Below, in pieces: positions 7,039 to 15,381 of a stretch of 49,169 nt of DNA. Both the position numbers and the translations under genes were made by a program. Source of the stretch: Candidatus Enterocloster faecavium (lineage in GTDB: Bacteria > Bacillota > Clostridia > Lachnospirales > Lachnospiraceae); contig DWYS01000100.1 of assembly GCA_019118585.1 (NCBI GenBank), forward strand, positions 1 to 49,169. Direction: 5' to 3'. A model generated the notes under the pieces. The model ran no database searches and was not told the DNA's origin. It saw only the letters and a program-made list of their open reading frames with translations. Numbering within the stretch: position 1 is the first letter of the stretch; each line of letters begins with the position of its first letter.

Positions 7039-7692
7039 TTGAAAATGAATCTGAAGCTGCTGAAAAAGCTGCGGATGGGAACATTGATCCTGGCGGCGTC
7101 AGCTGCCGGCATCTGTTACAGCTGCGGCCCCCGGAATGGGGAAGAACAGGAGATCGTATTGGAAACCGCGTCCGGATACGGCGGGGAGGAGGCGGAGGAA
7201 AGCTCTTCTGAAAAGAGTTCATCTCAGGAGATGACGTCCTCCGGCCAGAGTTCCTGTTTTGTCCATGTATGCGGACAGGTCAATGCGCCGGGAGTCTATG
7301 AACTGGAGGCGGGAAGCCGCATTTATCAGGCGGTGGAGATGGCCGGCGGATTTGGCGCCGATGCCGCTGTCTGGTATCTGAATCTGGCTCAGGAGATTAC
7401 AGACGGGATGAAAATCCAGGTTCCCAGCGTCCAGGAAGCAGAGCAGTGGGAGCAGACAGGAGGTCCCCGGGCAGACAGCCAGTGGGAAGCTTCTCAGGAA
7501 ATGAAGGTGAATCTGAACACTGCCGACAAGGAGCAGCTGATGACTCTGACAGGAATCGGTGAGTCGCGGGCAGAGGATATTATCCGCTACCGGCAGGAAC
7601 ACGGTCCCTTTGAACAGATTGAGGACATTATGAATGTGTCCGGCATCAAGGAGGGAGCTTTTCAGAAGATCAAAGATTCGATTACGGTATAG
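7039..7692 (+). CDS. comEA: ComEA-type DNA-binding protein (SLBB + helix-hairpin-helix)
   Basis: Membrane-anchored DNA-binding protein of the competence uptake type. A short basic N terminus leads into one hydrophobic segment (LILAASAAGICYSC, possibly a lipoprotein-like anchor), then a Ser/Glu-rich linker, an SLBB domain (CFVHVCGQVNAPGVYEL and following) and a C-terminal helix-hairpin-helix pair: VNLNTADKEQLMTLTGIG and RYRQEHGPFEQIEDIM. The length fits ComEA. I place the start at TTG 7039, eight bases after AAGGAGG; ATG 7033 is only two bases from it and ATG 7045 is 14 away. comEB and comEC are not adjacent, so a role in competence is by family only. Confidence 0.88.
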   Translation: MKMNLKLLKKLRMGTLILAASAAGICYSCGPRNGEEQEIVLETASGYGGEEAEESSSEKSSSQEMTSSGQSSCFVHVCGQVNAPGVYELEAGSRIYQAVEMAGGFGADAAVWYLNLAQEITDGMKIQVPSVQEAEQWEQTGGPRADSQWEASQEMKVNLNTADKEQLMTLTGIGESRAEDIIRYRQEHGPFEQIEDIMNVSGIKEGAFQKIKDSITV

Positions 7693-7711
7693 CGTATGCC
7701 GGCCGGAAACT

Positions 7712-7740
7712 CCGGGCGCCTGCAGGTGCCCGGCGTTTCT
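7712..7740 (+). terminator. Candidate weak terminator after comEA
   Basis: CCGGGCGCC at 7712-7720 pairs with GGTGCCCGG at 7725-7733 (one G-U) around a TGCA loop. The following CGTTTCT is a poor T tract, so termination may be partial. Confidence 0.4.
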
Positions 7741-7816
7741 GCGCATAAAAGCCTGATGGTATCTGAATAATGAGAAAAGCGGAAGACGGCTTTGCGTGAT
7801 AGAACAGGGGAAAGAT

Positions 7817-8524
7817 ATGCCGAGAGTATTAGTGGTAGATGATGAGAAGCTGATTGTGAAGGGAATCCGTTTCAGCCTGGAGCAGGATGGAATGGAGGTT
7901 GACTGCGCCTATGACGGCGAGGAGGCCATTGAGCTGGCGAAAAAGACAGAGTATGATATGGTCCTGCTGGATGTGATGCTGCCGAAATTTGACGGCTATG
8001 AGGTCTGCCAGGCCATCCGGGAATTTTCCGATATGCCCATTATTATGCTGACGGCCAAGGGCGGAGATATGGATAAGATTTTGGGATTGGAGTACGGGGC
8101 AGATGATTATATCAGCAAGCCCTTTAATATTCTGGAGGTAAAGGCCAGGATCAAGGCGATTATGCGCCGCAGCAATAAAAACCGCAAATACCGGAAAGAA
8201 GAGAAAAAGAACACCATAATCGGAGCGGGAGACCTGCAGATGGATACGGAGAGCCGGCGGGTGAACATTGCCGGCAAGGAGATCAATCTGACGGCCAAGG
8301 AATTTGACCTTTTAGAGCTGCTGGTCCGCAATCCCAACAAGGTTTACAGCAGGGAGGCGCTGCTGACCTATGTATGGGGCAACCGGGCCATGGAAAACGG
8401 GGATGTGCGCACGGTAGATGTCCATGTGCGCCGCCTGAGGGAAAAGATTGAGCCCAGTCCCAGTGACCCGAAGTACGTCCACACCAAGTGGGGGGTGGGC
8501 TACTACTTCCATGTAAAAAATTGA
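7817..8524 (+). CDS. OmpR/PhoB-family response regulator (no adjacent kinase)
   Basis: Two-domain transcription factor, 235 residues. Receiver domain: acidic pocket D8-D9, phosphoacceptor D52 in MVLLDVMLP, conserved Thr in IIMLTAKG and Lys in YISKPFN. C-terminal winged helix from about residue 135: LTAKEFDLLELLVRNPNKVY, the recognition region RTVDVHVRRLREKIE and the terminal hairpin TKWGVGYYF. The ATG at 7817 is preceded by GGGGAAAG; an in-frame GTG seven codons earlier lacks a ribosome binding site. The next gene is an acetyltransferase and no histidine kinase is beside it, so its partner must lie elsewhere. Targets are unknown. Confidence 0.92.
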   Translation: MPRVLVVDDEKLIVKGIRFSLEQDGMEVDCAYDGEEAIELAKKTEYDMVLLDVMLPKFDGYEVCQAIREFSDMPIIMLTAKGGDMDKILGLEYGADDYISKPFNILEVKARIKAIMRRSNKNRKYRKEEKKNTIIGAGDLQMDTESRRVNIAGKEINLTAKEFDLLELLVRNPNKVYSREALLTYVWGNRAMENGDVRTVDVHVRRLREKIEPSPSDPKYVHTKWGVGYYFHVKN

Positions 8525-8539
8525 AAAGGAAAGAGAACG

Positions 8540-9052
8540 ATGAGAGAGAAAGCAGAATACAGAATACGGACGGCCCGCCCGGAGGATTTGGAGCAGATCA
8601 CTGCCGTGGAGGAGGCCTGTTTTCCTGCGGCTGAAGCGGCGGGAAGAGAGCAGTTTAAGGAGCGGCTGGCTGCTTACCCGGAAAGCTTCCTGGTGGCCCA
8701 GCTGATGAAGTCTGACCGGATCATCGGTTTTATCAACGGCGCGGTAACGGATGAGCGGACCATTTCCGATGAAATGTTTGAGGATGCCAGCCTGCACAAT
8801 CCGGCAGGGGCTTACCAGGCAGTTTTTGGACTGGATGTCGCAGAGGAATTCAGAGGACAGGGAATCGCCTCGGACCTGATGAGGGCTCTGATCGAGAAGG
8901 CCGGACATCAGGGCAGAGCCGGATTGATCCTGACCTGCAAGGAGCGCCTGATCGGATTTTATGAAAGACAGGGCTACCGTCTTATGGGACTTTCCAAGTC
9001 CGTTCACGGAGGCGCTGTGTGGTATGATATGATTTTGGAGTTTGAAAAATGA
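8540..9052 (+). CDS. GNAT family N-acetyltransferase (AANAT-like)
   Basis: Single-domain acetyl-CoA dependent acetyltransferase, 170 residues. The acetyl-CoA loop is EEFRGQGIA at about 103-110, within FGLDVAEEFRGQGIASDLM. The C-terminal LILTCKERLIGFYERQGYR and HGGAVWYDM resemble the arylalkylamine N-acetyltransferase-like branch common in Firmicutes. The ATG follows GGAAAGAGAACG. It starts 15 bases after the response regulator and its stop overlaps the rlmH start (ATGA), so the three genes are probably one transcript. Substrate unknown. Confidence 0.9.
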   Translation: MREKAEYRIRTARPEDLEQITAVEEACFPAAEAAGREQFKERLAAYPESFLVAQLMKSDRIIGFINGAVTDERTISDEMFEDASLHNPAGAYQAVFGLDVAEEFRGQGIASDLMRALIEKAGHQGRAGLILTCKERLIGFYERQGYRLMGLSKSVHGGAVWYDMILEFEK

Positions 9053-9528
9053 AAATTACCCTGATTGCGGTGGGAAAGATTAAAGAGCGGTATTTTGAGG
9101 ATGCCATCAAGGAGTATTCCAAGCGTCTGAGCCGCTACTGCCGTCTGGAGATCATCCAGGTGGCGGATGAAAAGACGCCGGATGGGGCGGGAGAGGCCCT
9201 GGAAAACCAGATCAAGGAAAAGGAGGGGCGCCGGATCCTGGAGCAGATTCGGGAAGGCTCCTATGTGATCGCCCTGGCGGTGGAGGGAAAACAGATGGAT
9301 TCCCTGGAGTTTGCCGCCCGCATGGAACGGCTGGCAGTGGAGGGGAAAAGCCATCTGGTCCTGATCATCGGGGGTTCCCTGGGGCTTTCCAAAGAAGTAA
9401 TGAAGCGGGCGGACCTTGCCCTCAGCTTTTCTCCCATGACTTTCCCTCATCAGCTGATGCGGGTCATTTTGCTGGAACAGATCTACCGAAGCTTCCGGAT
9501 ACGGGCAGGGGAGCCCTATCACAAGTAA
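9049..9528 (+). CDS. rlmH: 23S rRNA (pseudouridine-1915-N3)-methyltransferase RlmH
   Basis: SPOUT-class methyltransferase that methylates N3 of pseudouridine 1915 in helix 69 of 23S rRNA on the 70S ribosome. The 159 residues match the family exactly. Seen: the N-terminal MKITLIAVGKIKERYF, the AdoMet-binding trefoil-knot region LVLIIGGSLGLSKEV, LALSFSPMTFPHQLMRVILLEQ, and the C-terminal RAGEPYHK. The start overlaps the previous stop by four bases. Identification is confident. Confidence 0.97.
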   Translation: MKITLIAVGKIKERYFEDAIKEYSKRLSRYCRLEIIQVADEKTPDGAGEALENQIKEKEGRRILEQIREGSYVIALAVEGKQMDSLEFAARMERLAVEGKSHLVLIIGGSLGLSKEVMKRADLALSFSPMTFPHQLMRVILLEQIYRSFRIRAGEPYHK

Positions 9529-9580
9529 TGAGGCGCCGGGCGGCTTGGATCTGCCGCAGAAAAAACGGAAAGGATATGCC

Positions 9581-11500
9581 ATGATACACGATTTTTTGCC
9601 AATCAGCCGGGCCGATATGGAGAAACGGGGATGGGAGCAGTGCGATTTTGTCTATGTAACGGGGGATGCCTATGTGGATCATCCCTCTTTTGGTCATGCC
9701 ATCATCAGCCGGGTGCTGGAGGCGCACGGATACAAGGTTGGGATCATCGCTCAGCCGGACTGGAAGAACCCGCAGAGCATCACGGTGCTGGGAGAACCCA
9801 GGCTGGGCTTTCTGATTTCCGGAGGAAATATGGATTCCATGGTAAACCATTACTCGGTTTCCAAGAAGCGCCGGTCTAGGGATTCCTACACGCCCGGAGG
9901 CGAGATGGGAAAACGTCCCGATTACGCTACCATCGTATACGGCAATCTGATCCGGTCGGTTTACAAGCATAAACCGATCATCATCGGGGGAATCGAGGCC
10001 AGCCTGCGCAGACTGGCCCACTATGATTACTGGTCAGACCGCCTGAAGCGCTCCATTCTTCTGGATTCCCAGGCAGACCTGATTTCCTACGGAATGGGGG
10101 AGCGCTCCATCGTGGAGATCGCCGATGCCCTGAATGCCGGCATCGAGGTCAGGGATATTACCTTTATTGACGGGACCGTGTACCGGACGAAGAATTTGGA
10201 GATGGTTTACGATTATGAGCTCCTTCCCTCCTATGAGGAGGTTCTGAGAGACAGAAGAAAATACGCCAGGAGCTTCTATATCCAATACTGCAACACGGAC
10301 CCTTTTACGGGGAAACGGCTGGCGGAGCCCTACAGCTCGGACCATCTGTGGGTGGTGCAGAATCCGGCGGCCAAACCGCTGACCCAGGAGGAGATGGATG
10401 AGGTTTACGATCTGCCCTATATGCGCACGTATCATCCCTCCTACGAAGCCCAGGGCGGAATCCCGGCTATCCAGGAGGTGAAGTTTTCCCTCATCAGCAA
10501 CCGGGGCTGCTTCGGCGCCTGCAGTTTCTGCGCCCTGACCTTTCACCAGGGGAGGATTATCCAGGCTAGAAGCCACGACTCTCTGGCCGCTGAGGCCCAG
10601 CTTCTGACGAAAGAGCCGGATTTTAAAGGTTACATCCACGATGTGGGCGGCCCTACTGCCAATTTCCGTTTTCCGGCCTGCGAAAAGCAGATGACCAAAG
10701 GGGCATGCCCCGGCCGGCAGTGCCTTTTCCCGGAACCCTGCAAAAACCTCAACGCAGACCACAGCGATTATATCCGTCTGCTGCGGCGTCTTCGGTCTCT
10801 GCCCGGGGTGAAAAAGGTGTTCATCCGTTCCGGAATCCGCTTCGACTATCTGCTGGCGGACAAGAGCCGGCAGTTTTTAAGGGAATTGTGCCAATACCAC
10901 GTCAGCGGCCAGCTGAAGGTAGCGCCGGAGCATGTGTCCGATGAAGTGCTCTCCAGGATGGGGAAACCGAAAAATAAGGTTTACCGCCAGTTTGTGAAGG
11001 AATATGAGCAGATGAATGCCCGGCTGGGCCTAAAGCAGTACCTGGTCCCCTACCTCATGTCCTCCCATCCCGGCTCTACCTTAAAGGATGCGGTGGAGCT
11101 GGCGGAGTATCTTCGGGATTTGGGATACATGCCGGAACAGGTGCAGGATTTTTATCCCACTCCATCCACCATTTCCACCTGCATGTACTACACGGGACTG
11201 GACCCCAGAACCATGGAGCCGGTGTATGTGCCGGTCAGCCCCCACGAGAAGGCCATGCAGAGGGCGCTGATCCAGTACCGGAATCCCAAGAATTACGACC
11301 TGGTGGAGGAGGCGCTGAAGAGGGCCGGGCGTACGGACCTGATCGGATACGACCGGAAATGCCTCATCCGGCCCAGGCGGGGGAGAAATGCCGGGAAAAT
11401 GAGGACGGTGAAGGCGATGCCTGGTGAAAAGAAAAAGCCGGAGCAGAAGCGCTCGAAGAAGAAAACCATACGAAATATTCATAAGAAGAAAAATATTTAG
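9581..11500 (+). CDS. YgiQ family radical SAM protein
   Basis: Radical S-adenosylmethionine enzyme of the YgiQ type, 639 residues, a usual length. The N-terminal module, DFLPISRADMEKRGWEQCDF and TGDAYVDHPSFGHAIISRVL, is a cobalamin-binding-like fold typical of the family. The [4Fe-4S] ligands are C-x3-C-x2-C in CFGACSFC near residue 312. A later segment HVSGQLKVAPEH is characteristic. The last 40 residues are very basic (Lys/Arg-rich). The ATG at 9581 has AAAGG eight bases upstream; an in-frame TTG twelve codons earlier lacks a site. A strong terminator follows. The reaction catalysed is not known, so no gene symbol is given. Confidence 0.92.
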   Translation: MIHDFLPISRADMEKRGWEQCDFVYVTGDAYVDHPSFGHAIISRVLEAHGYKVGIIAQPDWKNPQSITVLGEPRLGFLISGGNMDSMVNHYSVSKKRRSRDSYTPGGEMGKRPDYATIVYGNLIRSVYKHKPIIIGGIEASLRRLAHYDYWSDRLKRSILLDSQADLISYGMGERSIVEIADALNAGIEVRDITFIDGTVYRTKNLEMVYDYELLPSYEEVLRDRRKYARSFYIQYCNTDPFTGKRLAEPYSSDHLWVVQNPAAKPLTQEEMDEVYDLPYMRTYHPSYEAQGGIPAIQEVKFSLISNRGCFGACSFCALTFHQGRIIQARSHDSLAAEAQLLTKEPDFKGYIHDVGGPTANFRFPACEKQMTKGACPGRQCLFPEPCKNLNADHSDYIRLLRRLRSLPGVKKVFIRSGIRFDYLLADKSRQFLRELCQYHVSGQLKVAPEHVSDEVLSRMGKPKNKVYRQFVKEYEQMNARLGLKQYLVPYLMSSHPGSTLKDAVELAEYLRDLGYMPEQVQDFYPTPSTISTCMYYTGLDPRTMEPVYVPVSPHEKAMQRALIQYRNPKNYDLVEEALKRAGRTDLIGYDRKCLIRPRRGRNAGKMRTVKAMPGEKKKPEQKRSKKKTIRNIHKKKNI

Positions 11501-11504
11501 ACAA

Positions 11505-11555
11505 AACCGGATGCTCTCTCAATATTTTCGGATATGGAGAGGGCATCCGGTTTTT
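11505..11555 (+). terminator. Intrinsic terminator after the YgiQ gene
   Basis: AACCGGATGC followed by TCTCTC pairs with GAGAGGGCATCCGGTT around a 16-nt loop and runs into TTTTT at 11551-11555. It begins five bases after the stop codon. Confidence 0.9.
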
Positions 11556-11589
11556 AGAACATACGTTTGTGATAAAAGGGAAAAATCCC

Positions 11590-11618
11590 TTGTTTTCCAT
11601 AATATAATCGGTTATAAT
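11590..11618 (+). promoter_or_regulatory. Promoter of the double methylase gene
   Basis: TTGTTT at 11590-11595, 17 bases, then TATAAT at 11613-11618. It lies just after the upstream terminator and about 45 bases before the chosen methylase start, so the methylase is an independent transcription unit. Confidence 0.75.
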
Positions 11619-11663
11619 GTCCAATGGAACAGAAATTTAGTTGCAGAAGAGGAGAAGAAACTT

Positions 11664-13811
11664 ATGGACATGACGGCAACTCAGATTGCCAGGGAATTGG
11701 ACATTTCCAGATCCTATCTCTATTATCTGAAAAATAACGGAGCCTTCCAGGTAGAGCTGGATGAGAATGGAAGGCCCCGGTGGACCCGTCAGGTCTGTGA
11801 GACGGTCAGGCAGCTGCTCAAGGAGCGGAAGGTTCCGGCGGAGGAGAAGCAGGAGGAATCCTACAAAACCATCCACATCAACAACCGCCGCTATCTGGGG
11901 AACAAGTACAAGCTGCTGGACTTCATCCGGTCGATCGTAAAGGAGCAGTGTCCGGGTATCCGGACGGTGGCGGATATTTTTGCCGGAACCGGAGCGGTGG
12001 CCTCCGCCTTTACAGACAAGAAGCTGATCACCAATGACCTGATGTACAGCAACTACATCTGCCATGTGGCCTGGTTTGACAGCCAGCCCTATTCGGAGGA
12101 AAAGCTTCTGGAGCTGATCCTGGACTACAACACGGTCCCGGTGGATGAGGAGAACTATATGACCGAGAACTTTTCGGATACCTACTTCTCCAGAGAGGAC
12201 TGTGCCAGGATCGGATATATCCGGGAGAACATCGAAGTACTCTATGGCAGAGGAGAGATCAACCGGAGGGAGCGGGCGCTTCTCATCACCTCCCTTCTGT
12301 ACGCCATGGACAAGATCGCCAATACCTGCGGCCATTACGATGCTTACCGTCAGGGAGCGAAATTTGAGCGCAGGCTGACCCTTGCCCTTCCGCAGCCCTC
12401 CCAGCATCTGAACCCCAACAACCAGTGCTTTAACGAGGATACAAACCAGCTGGTGCGCCATATTGAGGCGGATCTGGTCTACATTGACCCGCCCTACAAT
12501 TCCAGGCAGTACTGCGATGCCTATCACCTTCTGGAAAATGTGGCCCGCTGGGAGAAGCCTGCCGTATACGGCGTGGCCCGGAAGATGGACCGGACCGCCT
12601 TAAAAAGCGATTACTGCACTGCGCGGGCGGCAGAAGCATTTGAGGATTTGGTGGACCACATCCACGCCAGATACATCCTCCTTTCCTATAACAATATGGC
12701 CCGCAAGGGAAATGAGCGCTCCAATGCGAAGATCAGCGATGAGGATATTCTGAGAATTTTGGAAAAGAAGGGGGAGGTAAAGGTCTACTCCGAGAGCTAC
12801 AAGGCCTTTACCACCGGAAAATCAGATATTAAGGAAAATGAGGAGCGTTTGTTTCTGTGCAAATGCCGGGATGTCCGCAGGGAGCTGATCCCGTCTCCTT
12901 TAAACTACACAGGGGGAAAGTTTAAGCTGCTGCCCCAGCTTTTGCCTCTGTTTCCCCGGACGATGGAGCAGATGGTAGATCTGTTCTGCGGCGGCTGCAA
13001 TGTGGGAATCAACGCGCCCACCAGCAAAGTTCTGTTCAACGATACCAATCCCTGGCTGACCGGGCTTTTTGAGGTGCTGAAGGAGCAGGAGGAGAAAGAG
13101 GTATTCCGGCAGATTGACAGCCTGATCAGCCGGTTTGGACTTTCGAGATCCTGGGAGAACGGCTATGGCGCTTATCACTGCGAAAATTCCGGGGACGGCC
13201 TGGCTGCTTTTAACCGGGAGCCTTTTTTAAAGCTGCGGGAGGCCTTTAACAGCAAGAAGGAGAAGGATGAGGAGTATTACCTGATGCTTTATGTGCTCAT
13301 CGTCTACTCCTTCAACAATCAGATCCGCTTTAACCGGAAAGGGGAATTTAACCTGCCGGTAGGCAAGCGTGATTTTAACCTGCGGATGCAGCAGAAGCTG
13401 AGGGGATTTATGGAACGGCTGAAGTGCGGCGACTACCGGTTTTCAAACCAAGATTTCCGCAGGATCCGTCCGGATGAATTTCCGCAGGGGACCTTTTTCT
13501 ATGCGGACCCGCCTTATCTCATCACCTGCGCCACCTACAACGAGCAGAGAGGGTGGACCGGGAAGGACGAGGAGGAGCTTCTGGCTTACCTGGACCAGGT
13601 GGATGTTCTGGGACATTTCTTCGCCCTCTCCAATGTAGTGGAGGGGCCCGCCGGCAAAAATGAGATCCTGCTGGGCTGGGTGAAGAAGAATCAGGGGCGC
13701 TACCGCATGATTCCCCTGGATTTCGGCTATTCCAATTCCAGCTATCACAAGAAAGACAAAAAGGGACAGGAGCGGGAGGTTCTCATCGTCAATTATGGGC
13801 AGCCACATTGA
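11664..13811 (+). CDS. Fused double DNA adenine methyltransferase (two D12/Dam-class domains) with N-terminal HTH
   Basis: A 715-residue protein with two complete adenine-N6 methylase domains in the alpha (D12 class) order X-I-IV. Domain 1: NRRYLGNKYKLL near residue 75, AdoMet motif DIFAGTGAVA near 104, catalytic DPPY at about 275. Domain 2: LNYTGGKFKLL near 412, DLFCGGCNVG near 439, catalytic DPPY at about 615. Before them, TATQIARELDISRSYLYYLK at residues 4-23 looks like a helix-turn-helix. The architecture matches M.FokI-type methylases, where each domain modifies one strand of an asymmetric site. No restriction endonuclease gene is adjacent: a radical SAM gene lies upstream and metF downstream. 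The start at 11664 has GGAG nine bases upstream and a dedicated promoter. Site specificity cannot be read from sequence. Confidence 0.88.
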   Translation: MDMTATQIARELDISRSYLYYLKNNGAFQVELDENGRPRWTRQVCETVRQLLKERKVPAEEKQEESYKTIHINNRRYLGNKYKLLDFIRSIVKEQCPGIRTVADIFAGTGAVASAFTDKKLITNDLMYSNYICHVAWFDSQPYSEEKLLELILDYNTVPVDEENYMTENFSDTYFSREDCARIGYIRENIEVLYGRGEINRRERALLITSLLYAMDKIANTCGHYDAYRQGAKFERRLTLALPQPSQHLNPNNQCFNEDTNQLVRHIEADLVYIDPPYNSRQYCDAYHLLENVARWEKPAVYGVARKMDRTALKSDYCTARAAEAFEDLVDHIHARYILLSYNNMARKGNERSNAKISDEDILRILEKKGEVKVYSESYKAFTTGKSDIKENEERLFLCKCRDVRRELIPSPLNYTGGKFKLLPQLLPLFPRTMEQMVDLFCGGCNVGINAPTSKVLFNDTNPWLTGLFEVLKEQEEKEVFRQIDSLISRFGLSRSWENGYGAYHCENSGDGLAAFNREPFLKLREAFNSKKEKDEEYYLMLYVLIVYSFNNQIRFNRKGEFNLPVGKRDFNLRMQQKLRGFMERLKCGDYRFSNQDFRRIRPDEFPQGTFFYADPPYLITCATYNEQRGWTGKDEEELLAYLDQVDVLGHFFALSNVVEGPAGKNEILLGWVKKNQGRYRMIPLDFGYSNSSYHKKDKKGQEREVLIVNYGQPH

Positions 13812-13836
13812 CAGATGAATCCGCAGTCCGTATAAT
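13808..13836 (+). promoter_or_regulatory. Consensus promoter of the metF-metH operon
   Basis: TTGACA at 13808-13813 and TATAAT at 13831-13836 with a 17-bp spacer: a perfect consensus. The -35 overlaps the stop codon of the methylase gene. Expected start of transcription is near 13843, leaving an untranslated leader of only about 18 nt, too short for an S-box or T-box. Confidence 0.9.
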
Positions 13837-13860
13837 GGGATGACAAAGGAGAGACATAAG

Positions 13861-14718
13861 ATGAAGATTAAAGATATACTGGCACAGGGAAAACCAACCT
13901 TATCCTTTGAAGTATTTCCGCCGAAAACAGAGGCGGCCTACGAGAGCGTGGAGGCGGCAGCCAAGGAAATTGCAAAGCTGAAGCCGTCCTTTATGAGCGT
14001 TACCTACGGGGCAGGCGGCGGAACCAGCAGATATACGGTGGCGATCGCTTCTATGATCCAGGACCAGGGCGTGACGCCTCTGGCCCATCTGACCTGCGTT
14101 TCCTCCACCAGGGAGAAAGTCCATCAGGTCCTGGAGGAGCTGAAGGAAAAGAAAATTGAAAATATCCTGGCCCTGAGAGGGGACATTCCGGCGGACGGCG
14201 TAACTCCCAGGGAATATCAGTATGCTTCCCAGCTGATCCGGGAGATCAAGGCCAGCGGAGATTTCTGCATCGGCGCGGCCTGCTATCCGGAGGGCCATGT
14301 GGAGTCTGCCAACAAATCGGTGGATATCGATTACTTGAAGGAAAAGGTGGATGCGGGCTGTGATTTCGTTACCACCCAGATGTTTTTTGACAACAGCATT
14401 CTGTACAGCTATCTCTACCGCATCCGCGAGAAGGGCATCACGGTTCCGGTGATCGCCGGAATCATGCCGGTGACCCACGCCAGCCAGATCAAGCGCATCA
14501 CCTCAATGAGCGGCACTTATCTTCCTGCCCGGTTCAAGGCCATTGTTGACCGTTTCGGGGATAACCCGGCGGCCATGAAGCAGGCAGGCATCGCCTATGC
14601 CACGGAGCAGATTATCGATTTGATCGCCAACGGGGTCAACGGAATCCATGTTTATTCCATGAATAAACCCGATGTGGCGGCGAAGATTCAGGAAAATCTG
14701 AAGGAGATCTTGGCATAA
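13861..14718 (+). CDS. metF: Methylenetetrahydrofolate reductase
   Basis: Flavoprotein that reduces 5,10-methylene-THF to 5-methyl-THF, the methyl donor for methionine synthase. The 285 residues fit the bacterial MetF barrel. Seen: LSFEVFPPKTEAAY with the conserved catalytic Glu, FMSVTYGAGGG, LAHLTCVSSTRE, ILALRGDIP, GAACYPEGH and DFVTTQMFFDN, and PVIAGIMPV. The start at 13861 is chosen over an ATG seven codons upstream because AAAGGAG (13845-13851) is nine bases before it. It is the first gene of an operon with the MetH activation-domain protein and metH, which consume its product. Confidence 0.95.
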   Translation: MKIKDILAQGKPTLSFEVFPPKTEAAYESVEAAAKEIAKLKPSFMSVTYGAGGGTSRYTVAIASMIQDQGVTPLAHLTCVSSTREKVHQVLEELKEKKIENILALRGDIPADGVTPREYQYASQLIREIKASGDFCIGAACYPEGHVESANKSVDIDYLKEKVDAGCDFVTTQMFFDNSILYSYLYRIREKGITVPVIAGIMPVTHASQIKRITSMSGTYLPARFKAIVDRFGDNPAAMKQAGIAYATEQIIDLIANGVNGIHVYSMNKPDVAAKIQENLKEILA

Positions 14719-15369
14719 ATGGATTTTGCAAAGGTAAAACGCAGGGAGGTCCTGCGCTATATGGGCTGCAGGGGGGAGGTCCCCCCGGAGGTCTTAAACC
14801 TGGCGGAGGAATGTCTGGCCATGCTGGGGGAAGTCTGCGAGCCCAGACATGTGGTCCGGGAGTTCCCTTTAAGGCTGCCCGGAGACGGGGTGATTGAAAC
14901 CGACTGTTTTCGGACTGTCAGCCGGAATTTGGAGAAAAATCTGAAGGACTGCCATAAGCTGCTGATCTTTGCGGCTACCCTTGGAATTGGGGTGGACCAT
15001 CTGATCCGCCGCTACAACCGGCTGGATATGAGCCGGGCGGTGGCACTTCAGGCGGGAGCGGCAGCCGTTTTGGAGGAATACTGCGATCAGGTCTGCCAGG
15101 ACTTAAAGGCGCGCTATGAGAAGGAAGGACTTTACCTGCGTCCCCGGTTCAGTCCGGGGTATGGGGATTTCCCTCTGAACTGCCAGCCTCAGATCCTTCA
15201 CGGGCTGGAGGCGGGGAAGAGGGTTGGGATTACCCTGACGGAAGGCTTCCTTATGATGCCTACCAAATCAGTGACCGCTGTGATGGGCCTTGGGGAAAAC
15301 CCTGTCCGCTGCAAGGTGGGGGGCTGCGAGGTCTGCGAAAAGAAGGACTGCGTTTACCGCAGAAGTTAG
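14719..15369 (+). CDS. Free-standing MetH activation (AdoMet-binding) domain protein
   Basis: A 216-residue protein resembling the C-terminal reactivation domain of cobalamin-dependent methionine synthase, which binds AdoMet and remethylates oxidised B12. The key stretch RPRFSPGYGDFPL near residue 143 corresponds to the AdoMet-binding R-x-S-x-G-Y motif; LTEGFLMMPTKSV follows. The end carries a four-Cys cluster (CKVGGCEVCEKKDC), possibly a metal site, which classical MetH lacks. It begins directly after the metF stop codon and 12 bases before metH, whose product lacks this domain. The natural inference is that the two polypeptides together replace full-length MetH. Confidence 0.88.
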   Translation: MDFAKVKRREVLRYMGCRGEVPPEVLNLAEECLAMLGEVCEPRHVVREFPLRLPGDGVIETDCFRTVSRNLEKNLKDCHKLLIFAATLGIGVDHLIRRYNRLDMSRAVALQAGAAAVLEEYCDQVCQDLKARYEKEGLYLRPRFSPGYGDFPLNCQPQILHGLEAGKRVGITLTEGFLMMPTKSVTAVMGLGENPVRCKVGGCEVCEKKDCVYRRS

Positions 15370-15381
15370 AAAGGGAAATTC

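Noticed and set aside
11424-11663. N-terminal extension of the double methylase upstream of 11664
   Set aside because: It would cross the YgiQ terminator and the methylase promoter; residues there do not resemble a protein domain.
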